64,000 bases of DNA from Pseudomonas fragi (lineage in GTDB: Bacteria > Pseudomonadota > Gammaproteobacteria > Pseudomonadales > Pseudomonadaceae). This document shows positions 9,580 through 17,137 of the stretch, in pieces. The notes beneath the pieces were generated by a model, which was not told the origin of the DNA, did no database searches, and saw only the letters and a program-made list of their open reading frames with translations. How positions within the stretch are numbered: the first letter of the stretch is position 1; each line of letters opens with the position of its first letter. The translations under genes and the position numbers were made by a program. Location: positions 62,001 through 126,000 of the forward strand of contig NZ_NQKQ01000003.1 of NCBI RefSeq assembly GCF_002269505.1, read 5' to 3'.

Positions 9580-11697
9580 ATGATTTATTTTCAGGGTAAA
9601 AGAATTTTCAGTGCCATCTTCGATATGGATGGCACCATGTTTGACACCGAGCGCTTGCGCTTCAAGACGCTCAAGCAGGCCGCCGAGGAAATTTACGGCA
9701 CGCCGCTGAGTGAAGAAACACTGATCGGCTCATTGGGCCTGAGTGCCAAAAAAGCCGAGGCACTGGCCAGGGCCAATCACGGCGATGACTTCCCCTATGC
9801 CCAGGTTCGCCAGCGTGCCGATGAGCTGGAGCTTGCCTATGTACGCAATCACGGCGTGCCGATCAAGGATGGCCTGCTCGAAGTGCTGGAGCGCTTGCGC
9901 AAGTACGGCCTGACCATGGCCGTAGCCACGTCGAGCCGCCGCGCCATCGCCGAGGAGTACCTGATCAACGCCAATGTGCTCAAGTACTTCGACGTCACTG
10001 TGTGCGGCGATGAAGTGGACCAGGGCAAGCCCCACCCCGAAATCTTTCTCAAGGCGGCCAGCGCGCTCAATTGCCTGCCAGAGCATTGCCTGATGCTGGA
10101 AGATTCGCAAAACGGTTTGTTGTCAGCCATTCGTGCCGGCGGCCAGCCGATCCTGATCGAAGACATCAAGCCCCCGGCACCTGAAGTCGCGGCCTGTGCC
10201 CTCAAGGCCTACACCGGCATGCACGGGTTTTTGGGTGACCTCAACGAATGCATGCCCGATCTCGGCACCCCTGCGCTGACCGAGAGTTTTCCGCCCACCC
10301 TTAATCAGTTCAGCGCCGGTATTCATGGCTTTGGCGCAATGGGTGGTGGCTACCTGACGCAGATTTTCTCCCACTGGGATGGCTACACCAGACCTTGCGA
10401 GATCATCGCCGCGACCCGCTCACGCATGCTGCGCGAGACCATTCAGGCGTTTGGCCGCTTCAGTGTGCGCTACAGCGCCACGTCCTTCGACCAGACCATC
10501 GATAACCTGCGCATGATCGATATGGATGACGCCGAAGCGGTGATCCGCATGTACGACGTGGCGGAAATCGTCGGCCTGAGCCTGCCCGAAACCGCCATTC
10601 GCAAGCAGGCCGGGGTGATTGCCCGGGGCTTGATCCGCCGCTACGAGCGCCGGGGGCGTGAGCTGACCATTCTGATTGTGCTGAACAAGGTCGGCGGTGC
10701 GGACTTTGTGAGCCGCCAGGTGCAGGCGCAACTGGAACTGCTGGTCTCGCCCGAGCTGTGTCGCAAGATTCTGGACAACAGCCATTTTGTTGAGACGGTG
10801 GTCAGTCGCATCGTCTCCAAGCTGTCCAATGAAGCATTGGTGCGCCAGTTGCGGATCAAGTCGAAGATGTTTCAGAACAGCCTGAACGACGAGTCCGACG
10901 CCCCTCGGGCCGTACCGCGCACCCCAGTGCCCGAGTACGAGCGGTTGATCAGCCGCTTTCGACCTTTTGCCCAGTCGAGCAACGCCTTGAGCCAGCTGCA
11001 CCTGATCCTGTTCAACAGCGAGCCGGACATGCCCCTGTATTCCCAGCGCTGCAGCAATTTGCTTGAGCGCTTGCGTCAGGTGAAGACGGTGGACGACATC
11101 ACCCAGACCCAGGTGATCAAGAACCTGCTGTGGAATGGTCCGCACGCGATCATTGCCTGGTACGCCAGCCTGTTGGGGTACTCGTGGCTTGGCCAGGGCA
11201 TGGGCGATCCGCGGGTCAATGAGCTGGCGCAGCGCTTGATCGGCGAGGCCGTCGGCCCGGCACTGGTGGCTGAAAACCCGCATATGGCGGATGCCGTGGC
11301 AGCGTTTTCAACCACCTTTCTGCAGCGTTGCGCGACCTCCTTCAAGGACCCTTGTGCCCGTGTCGGGCGAGATCCGCTACGCAAACTGCAGCGCAACGAG
11401 CGGATTTTTCGCAGTATCGACCTGGCCAGAAAGCACGGCATTGACAGCAGTGCCCTGGAGTTCGGCACCGCGCTGGCATTGCACTATGCACTGCGCACAG
11501 CCGACAGCAAGGATCTGGAGTGCCAGCAGATGCGCCGTGTGTATCAGGACAGTGGCAGCATCGAAGCGGTGCTGACCTGGACCGGCAACTACAACGGCCA
11601 GCCGTATCCGGGGTTGGATCCGGTGAAAGATGCCGCGTTGATCGCGTCTGTGAGCAGCCATTTCCATGGCCCGCTCTGTGCTGAATTCGTCATGTAA
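9580..11697 (+). CDS. mtlD: Bifunctional HAD phosphatase / mannitol-1-phosphate dehydrogenase
   Basis: A 705-residue fusion. Residues 1 to about 215 are an HAD phosphatase: FDMDGTMFDTE with Asp15 and Asp17 as nucleophile and acid, GKPHPEIF, and LEDSQNG as the metal-binding loop. From about residue 245 (GIHGFGAMGGGYL, a dinucleotide-binding loop) the rest is a polyol-type long-chain dehydrogenase of the mannitol/mannitol-1-phosphate family. The same domain order is known in Acinetobacter MtlD, which reduces fructose-6-phosphate to mannitol-1-phosphate and dephosphorylates it to mannitol as a compatible solute during salt stress. No mannitol transport genes are near, which fits biosynthesis. 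The ATG at 9580 is chosen over GTG 9574 because AAGGAG ends 8 nt before it. The substrate assignment follows the family, not direct evidence. Confidence 0.8.
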   Translation: MIYFQGKRIFSAIFDMDGTMFDTERLRFKTLKQAAEEIYGTPLSEETLIGSLGLSAKKAEALARANHGDDFPYAQVRQRADELELAYVRNHGVPIKDGLLEVLERLRKYGLTMAVATSSRRAIAEEYLINANVLKYFDVTVCGDEVDQGKPHPEIFLKAASALNCLPEHCLMLEDSQNGLLSAIRAGGQPILIEDIKPPAPEVAACALKAYTGMHGFLGDLNECMPDLGTPALTESFPPTLNQFSAGIHGFGAMGGGYLTQIFSHWDGYTRPCEIIAATRSRMLRETIQAFGRFSVRYSATSFDQTIDNLRMIDMDDAEAVIRMYDVAEIVGLSLPETAIRKQAGVIARGLIRRYERRGRELTILIVLNKVGGADFVSRQVQAQLELLVSPELCRKILDNSHFVETVVSRIVSKLSNEALVRQLRIKSKMFQNSLNDESDAPRAVPRTPVPEYERLISRFRPFAQSSNALSQLHLILFNSEPDMPLYSQRCSNLLERLRQVKTVDDITQTQVIKNLLWNGPHAIIAWYASLLGYSWLGQGMGDPRVNELAQRLIGEAVGPALVAENPHMADAVAAFSTTFLQRCATSFKDPCARVGRDPLRKLQRNERIFRSIDLARKHGIDSSALEFGTALALHYALRTADSKDLECQQMRRVYQDSGSIEAVLTWTGNYNGQPYPGLDPVKDAALIASVSSHFHGPLCAEFVM

Positions 11698-11698
11698 G

Positions 11699-11743
11699 CA
11701 GACTGAACCGATCAAGCTCTGAGCCCCTGGATGGTTCAGTCTG
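11699..11743. repeat. 11-bp perfect inverted repeat between mtlD and the Ldh-family gene
   Basis: CAGACTGAACC (11699-11709) and GGTTCAGTCTG (11733-11743) pair perfectly around a 23-nt loop. There is no T-run after it, so it is either an mRNA hairpin, a Rho-independent terminator lacking its tail, or an operator for the gene at 11768. Confidence 0.45.
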
Positions 11744-11767
11744 GAAGGTCTGTTCAAGGAGCTGACC

Positions 11768-12778
11768 ATGAAACGACTGACCCTGGCCCAGGCTTATGAG
11801 CTGGCCGAATCGATCTTGTTGCACAACGGTTTCAACCTGGACCATGCCCGTGCGGTGAGTGCCACGGTACTGGCCGGGGAGCGCGATGGCTGCGCGTCCC
11901 ACGGTTTGTATCGGGTACTGGGCTGTGTCAATTCACTGCGCGCGGGCAAGGTTTCGGCCGATGCCGTGCCGCGAGTGATCGACCAGGCGCCGTCGATTGT
12001 GCGTGTGGATGCGGCGGGCGGTTTTTCTCAATTGGCGTTTCAGGCGGGTTTGCCCTTATTGCAGGAAAAAACCCGGGCCAACGGTATTGCGGCGCTGGCA
12101 ATCAACCACTGTGTGCATTTTTCGGCATTGTGGGTGGAGATCGAGCAACTGACCGCGGCGGGGCTGGTGGCGCTGGCCTGCAATCCGAGCCATGCCTGGG
12201 TGGCGCCGGCGGGGGGCAGCGAGCCGGTGTTTGGCACCAACCCCATTGCCTTTGGCTGGCCACGGCCTGGGCGCGACCCGTTTGTATTTGACTTTGCCAC
12301 CAGTGCCATTGCCCGTGGTGATATCGAATTGCATCGCCGGGCAGGCAAGGCTATTCCTGAGGGCTGGGGGGTTGATGCGCAAGGGCAACCCAGCACCGAT
12401 GCCAATGTGGTGCTCGACAGTGGCGCGATGCTAACGTTTGGCGGGCATAAAGGTTCGGCGCTGGCAGCGATGGTTGAATTGATCGCCGGGCCCTTGATCG
12501 GCGATTTGACCAGTGCCGAATCCCTGGCCTGGGACGCGGGGAGCAAATCGTCGCCGTATCATGGCGAGTTGATCATCGCGTTTGATCCGCAGCGCTTTCT
12601 GGGTGCAGCGACCGAAGAGCATCTGGCCCGTGCCGAAGTATTGTTTGCCGGTATCGAAGGGCAGGGCGCGCGGTTGCCGTCCCAGCGCAGGTATGAGGCG
12701 CGGGCGCGCAGCGAGGTGGAGGGGGTACAGATTCCGCTAGCCCTGTTCAATGACTTGCAGGCGTTGCTGAAGGGATAG
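11768..12778 (+). CDS. Ldh-family reductase, probable delta1-pyrroline-2-carboxylate/piperideine-2-carboxylate reductase
   Basis: A 336-residue NAD(P)H-dependent oxidoreductase of the malate/L-lactate dehydrogenase (YlbC/DpkA) family, which does not have a classical Rossmann fold. Family signatures are SHGLYR near residue 45, INHCVHFSALW near 115, NPIAFGWPRPG near 160 and GGHKGSALA near 225. The NHxxHFSALW and FGTNPIAFGWP segments are those of DpkA/LhpD-type imino-acid reductases, which reduce delta1-pyrroline-2-carboxylate to L-proline. That fits the hydroxyproline genes that follow, because aconitase X and 3-hydroxyproline dehydratases produce exactly this imine. A good ribosome-binding site (AAGGAG, 7 nt) precedes the ATG. 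It converges on the deaminase gene at 12941 with a REP pair between them. Confidence 0.75.
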   Translation: MKRLTLAQAYELAESILLHNGFNLDHARAVSATVLAGERDGCASHGLYRVLGCVNSLRAGKVSADAVPRVIDQAPSIVRVDAAGGFSQLAFQAGLPLLQEKTRANGIAALAINHCVHFSALWVEIEQLTAAGLVALACNPSHAWVAPAGGSEPVFGTNPIAFGWPRPGRDPFVFDFATSAIARGDIELHRRAGKAIPEGWGVDAQGQPSTDANVVLDSGAMLTFGGHKGSALAAMVELIAGPLIGDLTSAESLAWDAGSKSSPYHGELIIAFDPQRFLGAATEEHLARAEVLFAGIEGQGARLPSQRRYEARARSEVEGVQIPLALFNDLQALLKG

Positions 12779-12797
12779 GTGTGCGGGCTGGCGCTTG

Positions 12798-12886
12798 TTG
12801 TGGGAGCGGGCTTGCTCGCGATGGCAGCGCCGCGGTTTAACTGAAACACCGTAGCGATTCCATCGCGAGCAAGCCCGCTCCCACAT
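12798..12886. repeat. REPIN (paired REP element)
   Basis: Left arm at 12798-12824 (contains GTGGGAGCGGGCTTGCTCGC) and the inverted right arm at 12860-12886 form a perfect 25-bp inverted pair with a 35-bp spacer. This is the classic Pseudomonas REP type. It lies between two convergent genes and probably acts as a two-way terminator. Confidence 0.9.
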
Positions 12887-12940
12887 GGGGGTGAATCCCC
12901 TGTTTTCGCAATCTCTATAGCGGCTACAGTGGGCAGTCGA

Positions 12941-13858
12941 TCAAAGACCGACGTCAGGCAAGTGGGGGCGGTTGGCCAGGGCCCTGGCCATGATCTGCTC
13001 GACAAACTCACGATCCTCGCGAGGCAGGGCCAGGCGCGGCGGGCGGGTCAGGGCGCTGCCGCGACCGGCAATCGCTTCGCACAGCTTGATGCACTGCACC
13101 AGGTCGGCGCGGGCGTCCAGATGCAGGATCGGCATCAGCCACTCATAGATCGGCATGGCTTCAGCGAAGCGTCCGGCCTTGGCCAGGCGGAAGATGGTTT
13201 CGCCCTCCTTGGGGAATACGTTGGACATCCCCGAGACCCAGCCTTCGGCGCCCACGGCGAGGCTTTCCAGAACCACGTCGTCGAGCCCGGCAAACAGCAC
13301 AAAGCGGTCACCGACTTGATTGCGGATATCGATAAAGCGCCGGGTATCCCCGGATGAATCTTTGAAACACACCACGTTGTCGCAGTCAGCCAGGGAAATC
13401 AGGATGTCGGGGGTGACGTCGTTTTTGTAGATCGGCGGGTTGTTGTAGACCATCAGCGGCACGTCGGCATTTTTCGCCACATAGCGATAGTGCTCGGCAG
13501 TCTCGAAGGGTTTGGAGCCATAAACCAGTGCCGGCATCAGCATCACGCCATCCACGCCGACCTTGCGTACCGCATTGGCCACTTTGGCCGCCTGCACGCT
13601 GGTGAATTCGGCCACGCCGCAAATGACCGGCACCCGGCCGCGGGAGGCGTCCACTGCCACTTCGGTTACGGCAATTTTCTCTTCGGCGCTCAGCGAGGTG
13701 TTTTCCCCCACGGAACCGCAGACCACCAGGCCTGAAACACCGTCGCGGATCACGTTGGAAATCACCTGGTGGGTCTTGTCCAGATTGATGCTGAAGTCAT
13801 CGTTGAATTGAGTGGTCACCGCAGGGAAGACGCCACTCCAGTTGATGCGCTTGCTCAT
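12941..13858 (-). CDS. DHDPS/NAL-family aldolase, probable pyrroline-4-hydroxy-2-carboxylate deaminase
   Basis: A 305-residue TIM-barrel enzyme of the dihydrodipicolinate synthase/N-acetylneuraminate lyase family. It shows the GxxGE loop (VCGSVGENTSL, near 45), the tyrosine of VYNNPP (near 137) and the Schiff-base lysine in CFKDSSGD (near 165). In hydroxyproline clusters this family member (LhpC) deaminates delta1-pyrroline-4-hydroxy-2-carboxylate to alpha-ketoglutarate semialdehyde. That reading rests on the neighbours. The frame extends to 14065, but the ATG at 13858 has GGAGG 8 nt upstream. It has its own GntR-type operator (13880-13902), and a REP pair separates it from the operon upstream. 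Neither the D-hydroxyproline dehydrogenase nor the semialdehyde dehydrogenase is in the window. Confidence 0.72.
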   Translation of the reverse strand: MSKRINWSGVFPAVTTQFNDDFSINLDKTHQVISNVIRDGVSGLVVCGSVGENTSLSAEEKIAVTEVAVDASRGRVPVICGVAEFTSVQAAKVANAVRKVGVDGVMLMPALVYGSKPFETAEHYRYVAKNADVPLMVYNNPPIYKNDVTPDILISLADCDNVVCFKDSSGDTRRFIDIRNQVGDRFVLFAGLDDVVLESLAVGAEGWVSGMSNVFPKEGETIFRLAKAGRFAEAMPIYEWLMPILHLDARADLVQCIKLCEAIAGRGSALTRPPRLALPREDREFVEQIMARALANRPHLPDVGL

Positions 13859-13879
13859 GTTTGTTGCCTCCGGTTGTTT

Positions 13880-13902
13880 AAAACGTATTTCGTATACGTT
13901 TT
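13880..13902. promoter_or_regulatory. Probable GntR operator, site 1
   Basis: AAAACGTAT-TTCGT-ATACGTTTT is a 9+9 bp inverted repeat starting 22 nt upstream of the deaminase start. It contains ATTTCGTATACG, also found before the transport operon (19774-19789) and before the gntR gene (21384-21399). Confidence 0.7.
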
Positions 13903-13927
13903 TTTCTAAAGAAAATTGGCTGTATCC

Positions 13928-14020
13928 GTAGTCGTTGCCGAGGAACGATGGCTGCGAGCTTTCGATCTTGCTGCTTCGTGTGCCAAGGGCTCGCAGCCAT
14001 CGTTCCTCGGAAGCGACTAC
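13928..14020. repeat. REPIN, second family (32-bp arms)
   Basis: Left arm 13928-13959 begins GTAGTCGTTGCCGAGGAACG and right arm 13989-14020 ends CGTTCCTCGGAAGCGACTAC. The arms are inverted and nearly perfect (one mismatch). The unit lies between the racemase-family gene and the deaminase gene. A related single copy is at 48972. Confidence 0.85.
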
Positions 14021-14054
14021 AAGGGGTGCGTGGTTTTCGGTTGTTTGCGAAAAG

Positions 14055-15086
14055 TCAGTTTGCACCCGGCCAGGTATCCGACAGGCGATAGCCCTGGGGC
14101 CACGGATCGCTCGGGTCGAGCAGCAACTGGTGCGTGCCGGTGATCCAGGCCCGCCCGGATATGCACGGGTAAATGGCCGTGCGCCCGGCCACTTCGGTCA
14201 TGGAATCGATACGGCAATGGAATTCGGAACCGATGATCGAACGGCCAATAAAGCGCTCGCCCACCTTGAGCACGCCCTTGGCCTGCAACACTGCCATGCG
14301 TGCCGAGCAGCCGGTGCCACAGGGCGAGCGGTCGATCTTGCCCGGACGGATCACCACCGCGTTGGCGCCACTGGCCACCCCATTCTCGTATTGCACGGGT
14401 GCAGCAATCTGGCAGAAGGAAATATGCGACCAGTCCGGGTTCAGCGGGTGCACAAAACCCAGTTGCTCGTTGGCGGCACGGGTGATTTTCAGGCCGATTT
14501 CAACGATATCTCTGGCTTCATCCGGGCTGATCGAAAAGCCCAGCTCCTTGGCATCGGCGAGCACGAAGCTGTCACCGCCATAGGCCGTGTCAACTTTGAG
14601 CGAGCCCAGGCCTTCGACCTCGATCCAGGCGTCCAGGCGGTCGGCGAAGGAGGGCACGTTTTTGATCTCGACCCGTTGCACCTTGCCGTCTCGACAGTCG
14701 GCCACCGCCTCGATCAGGCCGCCGGGGGCTTCGAGCACCAGCCGGGTTTGCGGCTCGGTCATCGGCAAAATGCCGCTGTCGAGCAACACCGTGGACACGC
14801 ATATCGAATTGGACCCCGACATGGGCGGGGTGTCGGCCGGCTCCATGATGATCCAGGCCATTTGCGCCCGCGGGTCCTTGGCCGGCACCAGCAGATTGAC
14901 GTGGCGGAACACGCCGCCGCGAGGTTCGTTGAGCACGAAGTTGCGCAGGGTTTCATCCCTGGCGATCCAGCGCGACTGCTCCCACACCGTGGCACCCGGT
15001 GGCGGTGCCACGCCGCCGACGATCACGTCACCGACTTCGCCCTCGGCGTGACAACTGACCACATGGATGATTTTCGATGAACGCAT
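14055..15086 (-). CDS. Proline racemase-family enzyme with Ser/Cys pair, probable 3-hydroxyproline epimerase
   Basis: A 343-residue member of the proline racemase/hydroxyproline epimerase family. Canonical racemases and 4-hydroxyproline epimerases carry two catalytic cysteines. Here the first position is serine ([10 protein letters not shown], Ser90) and the second is cysteine (SPCGTGCS, Cys256). From what is known of the family, Cys/Cys is typical of 4-hydroxyproline 2-epimerases, Cys/Thr of trans-3-hydroxy-L-proline dehydratases, and Ser/Cys occurs in enzymes acting on 3-hydroxyproline. With aconitase X in the same operon, epimerisation of a 3-hydroxyproline isomer is the best reading. The start has TAGGAG at 7 nt. 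It is the last gene of the operon, 9 bp after the ABC ATPase. Confidence 0.78.
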   Translation of the reverse strand: MRSSKIIHVVSCHAEGEVGDVIVGGVAPPPGATVWEQSRWIARDETLRNFVLNEPRGGVFRHVNLLVPAKDPRAQMAWIIMEPADTPPMSGSNSICVSTVLLDSGILPMTEPQTRLVLEAPGGLIEAVADCRDGKVQRVEIKNVPSFADRLDAWIEVEGLGSLKVDTAYGGDSFVLADAKELGFSISPDEARDIVEIGLKITRAANEQLGFVHPLNPDWSHISFCQIAAPVQYENGVASGANAVVIRPGKIDRSPCGTGCSARMAVLQAKGVLKVGERFIGRSIIGSEFHCRIDSMTEVAGRTAIYPCISGRAWITGTHQLLLDPSDPWPQGYRLSDTWPGAN

Positions 15087-15095
15087 GCTCTGCTC

Positions 15096-15818
15096 CTATT
15101 TGACCGACTTGAGAAAGGCCGCGGTTTCCGCGTGCACAGGGTTGCCGATGACTTGATCGGGGGAGCCGATTTCGTGCACCAGGCCGTTGCGAAAAAACGC
15201 CACGCGGTCGGAAACATCCCGCGCGAAGCGGATTTCATGGGTCACCAGAACCATGGTCATGCCGTCTTCAGCAAGCATGCGCATGGTGTCCAGTACCTCA
15301 CCCACCAGTTGCGGATCGAGGGCCGAGGTGGCCTCGTCGAACAGCATGTAGTCCGGTGACATGGCCAGGGCGCGGGCAATGGCCATGCGCTGTTGCTGGC
15401 CGCCGGACAATTTGCCGGGGAAGGTCTTGAGCTTGTCGCCCAGGCCCACATGGGTCAGTTGCTGCACTGCCAGCGCCTCGGCTTCGGCTTTGCTTTTACC
15501 CAGGACTTTGCGCGGTGCCAGCATCACGTTTTCGAGCACGGTCAGGTGGGGGAAGGCGTTCCATTGCTGGAACACGATGCCGATCTTCTGCCGCAGGTGG
15601 TTGAGGTCGGTGGCGCGGTCATGGACTTCGATGCCGTCGACGCGGATATGACCTTTCTGGATCGGTTCCAGGCCGTTGATGCACATCAGCAGGGTCGACT
15701 TGCCGGAGCCGGAGCCGCCGATAATCGAAACCACTTCGCCCTTGTTCACCGTCAGGCTGACGCCCTTGACCACCTCAAGGTCGCCGAAGGATTTGTAGAC
15801 GTTGTCGATCTCAATCAT
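15096..15818 (-). CDS. Polar amino acid ABC transporter, ATP-binding protein
   Basis: A 240-residue cytoplasmic ATPase of the GlnQ/HisP class. It has Walker A GGSGSGKSTL (near 34), Q-loop FQQWNAFPHLTVLENV, signature LSGGQQQRMAIARAL, Walker B MLFDEATSALD and the H-loop LVTHEIRFARD. The start at 15818 matches the family length and overlaps the permease stop by 8 bp; the longer frame to 15860 adds a sequence without homologous character. It works with the two permeases and the binding protein of this operon and probably imports hydroxyproline, as judged from the enzymes encoded alongside. Confidence 0.9.
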   Translation of the reverse strand: MIEIDNVYKSFGDLEVVKGVSLTVNKGEVVSIIGGSGSGKSTLLMCINGLEPIQKGHIRVDGIEVHDRATDLNHLRQKIGIVFQQWNAFPHLTVLENVMLAPRKVLGKSKAEAEALAVQQLTHVGLGDKLKTFPGKLSGGQQQRMAIARALAMSPDYMLFDEATSALDPQLVGEVLDTMRMLAEDGMTMVLVTHEIRFARDVSDRVAFFRNGLVHEIGSPDQVIGNPVHAETAAFLKSVK

Positions 15819-16461
15819 TTTCTTGCCACCTTTTTTCCAGGCGAGCACCAAGGCGCGCAACCACCAGGCTCATGACGTAATAGATAAGGCCCGCAATGCA
15901 CAGCACCAGCATCGGTTCCTGGATGCGGGTGACGATGGTTTGCGAGGCGCGCAGCAGTTCGACGATGCCGATCCACATCACCAGCGCGGTGTCTTTCATC
16001 ACGCTGAGCACCAGGTTGAGCCAGCCGGGGAAGGCTACGCGCATGGCGATGGGCAGCACGATATAGCGCAGGTCCTGCAGGTAGCTCAGGCCCAGGGAGC
16101 GACTGGCACGGCGTGTGGTAAATGGCACGGCGAGCACACCGCTGCGCACGATCTCGGTGAAATAGGCGGCGGCGTAGACCCCCAGCACGATGCAGCCGAC
16201 GCTGAAGGCGCTGATGTTCAGGCCGACGATGCTCTTGAGCGAGTTGAACAGCACGAACTGGATCAGCAAGGGTACGCTGCGAAACACATCCAGCACCCAC
16301 GCCAGCGGCAGGCTGGCCCGTGGCAGCAAGGCGCGCAGCAGGCCGAACAGCAGGCCGGCAACGGTGCCGAGCAAAATCGCCCAACTGGTCAGTTGCAGGG
16401 TGACCCATGCCCCCTGCAGCAAAAACAGAAAATCGTTCCAGGTAAAACTGGTGGAAAACAT
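15811..16461 (-). CDS. Polar amino acid ABC transporter, permease
   Basis: A 216-residue inner-membrane permease of the HisM/GlnP family, with about five hydrophobic segments (LLGTVAGLLFGLLRAL, VPLLIQFVLF, VGCIVLGVYAAAYFTEIVR). The EAA-type coupling loop is ASRSLGLSYLQDLRYIVLPIAMRVAFPGW. It starts 10 bp after the upstream permease and forms a heterodimer with it in this family. Confidence 0.88.
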   Translation of the reverse strand: MFSTSFTWNDFLFLLQGAWVTLQLTSWAILLGTVAGLLFGLLRALLPRASLPLAWVLDVFRSVPLLIQFVLFNSLKSIVGLNISAFSVGCIVLGVYAAAYFTEIVRSGVLAVPFTTRRASRSLGLSYLQDLRYIVLPIAMRVAFPGWLNLVLSVMKDTALVMWIGIVELLRASQTIVTRIQEPMLVLCIAGLIYYVMSLVVARLGARLEKRWQEND

Positions 16462-16471
16462 GGGCTAGTCC

Positions 16472-17137
16472 TCAGTAACGAAACAGTCGCCAGGCCATCA
16501 GCCGGGCTACTGCAACGATCGCCTTGGCAATCAGGTAATACAGCACCGCGGCAATGGCGAAGTATTCAAAGGTGCGGAACGTTTTGACGTTGTAGTCCTG
16601 GGTCACGCCGGTCAGGTCGTTGTTGAGCCCCACGATCACCCCCAGCGAAGTCATCAGCACCGCCCAGACCATCTGGTTGGTCAGCGGGTAGAACACGATG
16701 CGCAGCAACTGCGGGACGACGATCATGCGGTAGGTCTGGAAGGCGCTCATGCCCAGCGAGCGGGCGGCGCGTATCTGGGTGTCGGGCACGGCCTTGAGGC
16801 CACCACGAAAGTTCTCCGCCAGATAGCCGGCGTTGTTGAACGTGATCCCGGCCAGCAGGGCAATCCAGGAGCTGACATGCAGGCCAAGGGACCCCAGGCC
16901 GAAGTACAGGACATAGATCTGGAACAGCGAAGGCGTATTGCGGGCGATGGACACCCAGGCATTGCCGGTGCCGCGCAGCAGCGGGTTTTTGCTTTCGCGC
17001 ATCACTGTCAGGGCGAGGGCGATCAAGACGCCGAAGATCATCGACAATGCCGCGGTCTCGAAGGTCACCAGGGCACCGGCGAGCATGTCCGGCAAGGCGC
17101 GCAGGGCTGAGCGCCATTGGAAGGTGTAGTCAAACAT
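16472..17137 (-). CDS. Polar amino acid ABC transporter, permease
   Basis: A 221-residue permease of the same family as its neighbour. It has transmembrane segments near residues 20-45 (LAGALVTFETAALSMIFGVL) and further on, and the coupling loop AARSLGMSAFQTYRMIVVPQLLRIVFYPL. The start at 17137 overlaps the stop of the aconitase X gene by 8 bp, which suggests translational coupling, and it gives the standard length; the frame to 17221 would add a non-hydrophobic tail lying inside aconitase X. It pairs with the permease at 15811-16461. Confidence 0.88.
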   Translation of the reverse strand: MFDYTFQWRSALRALPDMLAGALVTFETAALSMIFGVLIALALTVMRESKNPLLRGTGNAWVSIARNTPSLFQIYVLYFGLGSLGLHVSSWIALLAGITFNNAGYLAENFRGGLKAVPDTQIRAARSLGMSAFQTYRMIVVPQLLRIVFYPLTNQMVWAVLMTSLGVIVGLNNDLTGVTQDYNVKTFRTFEYFAIAAVLYYLIAKAIVAVARLMAWRLFRY

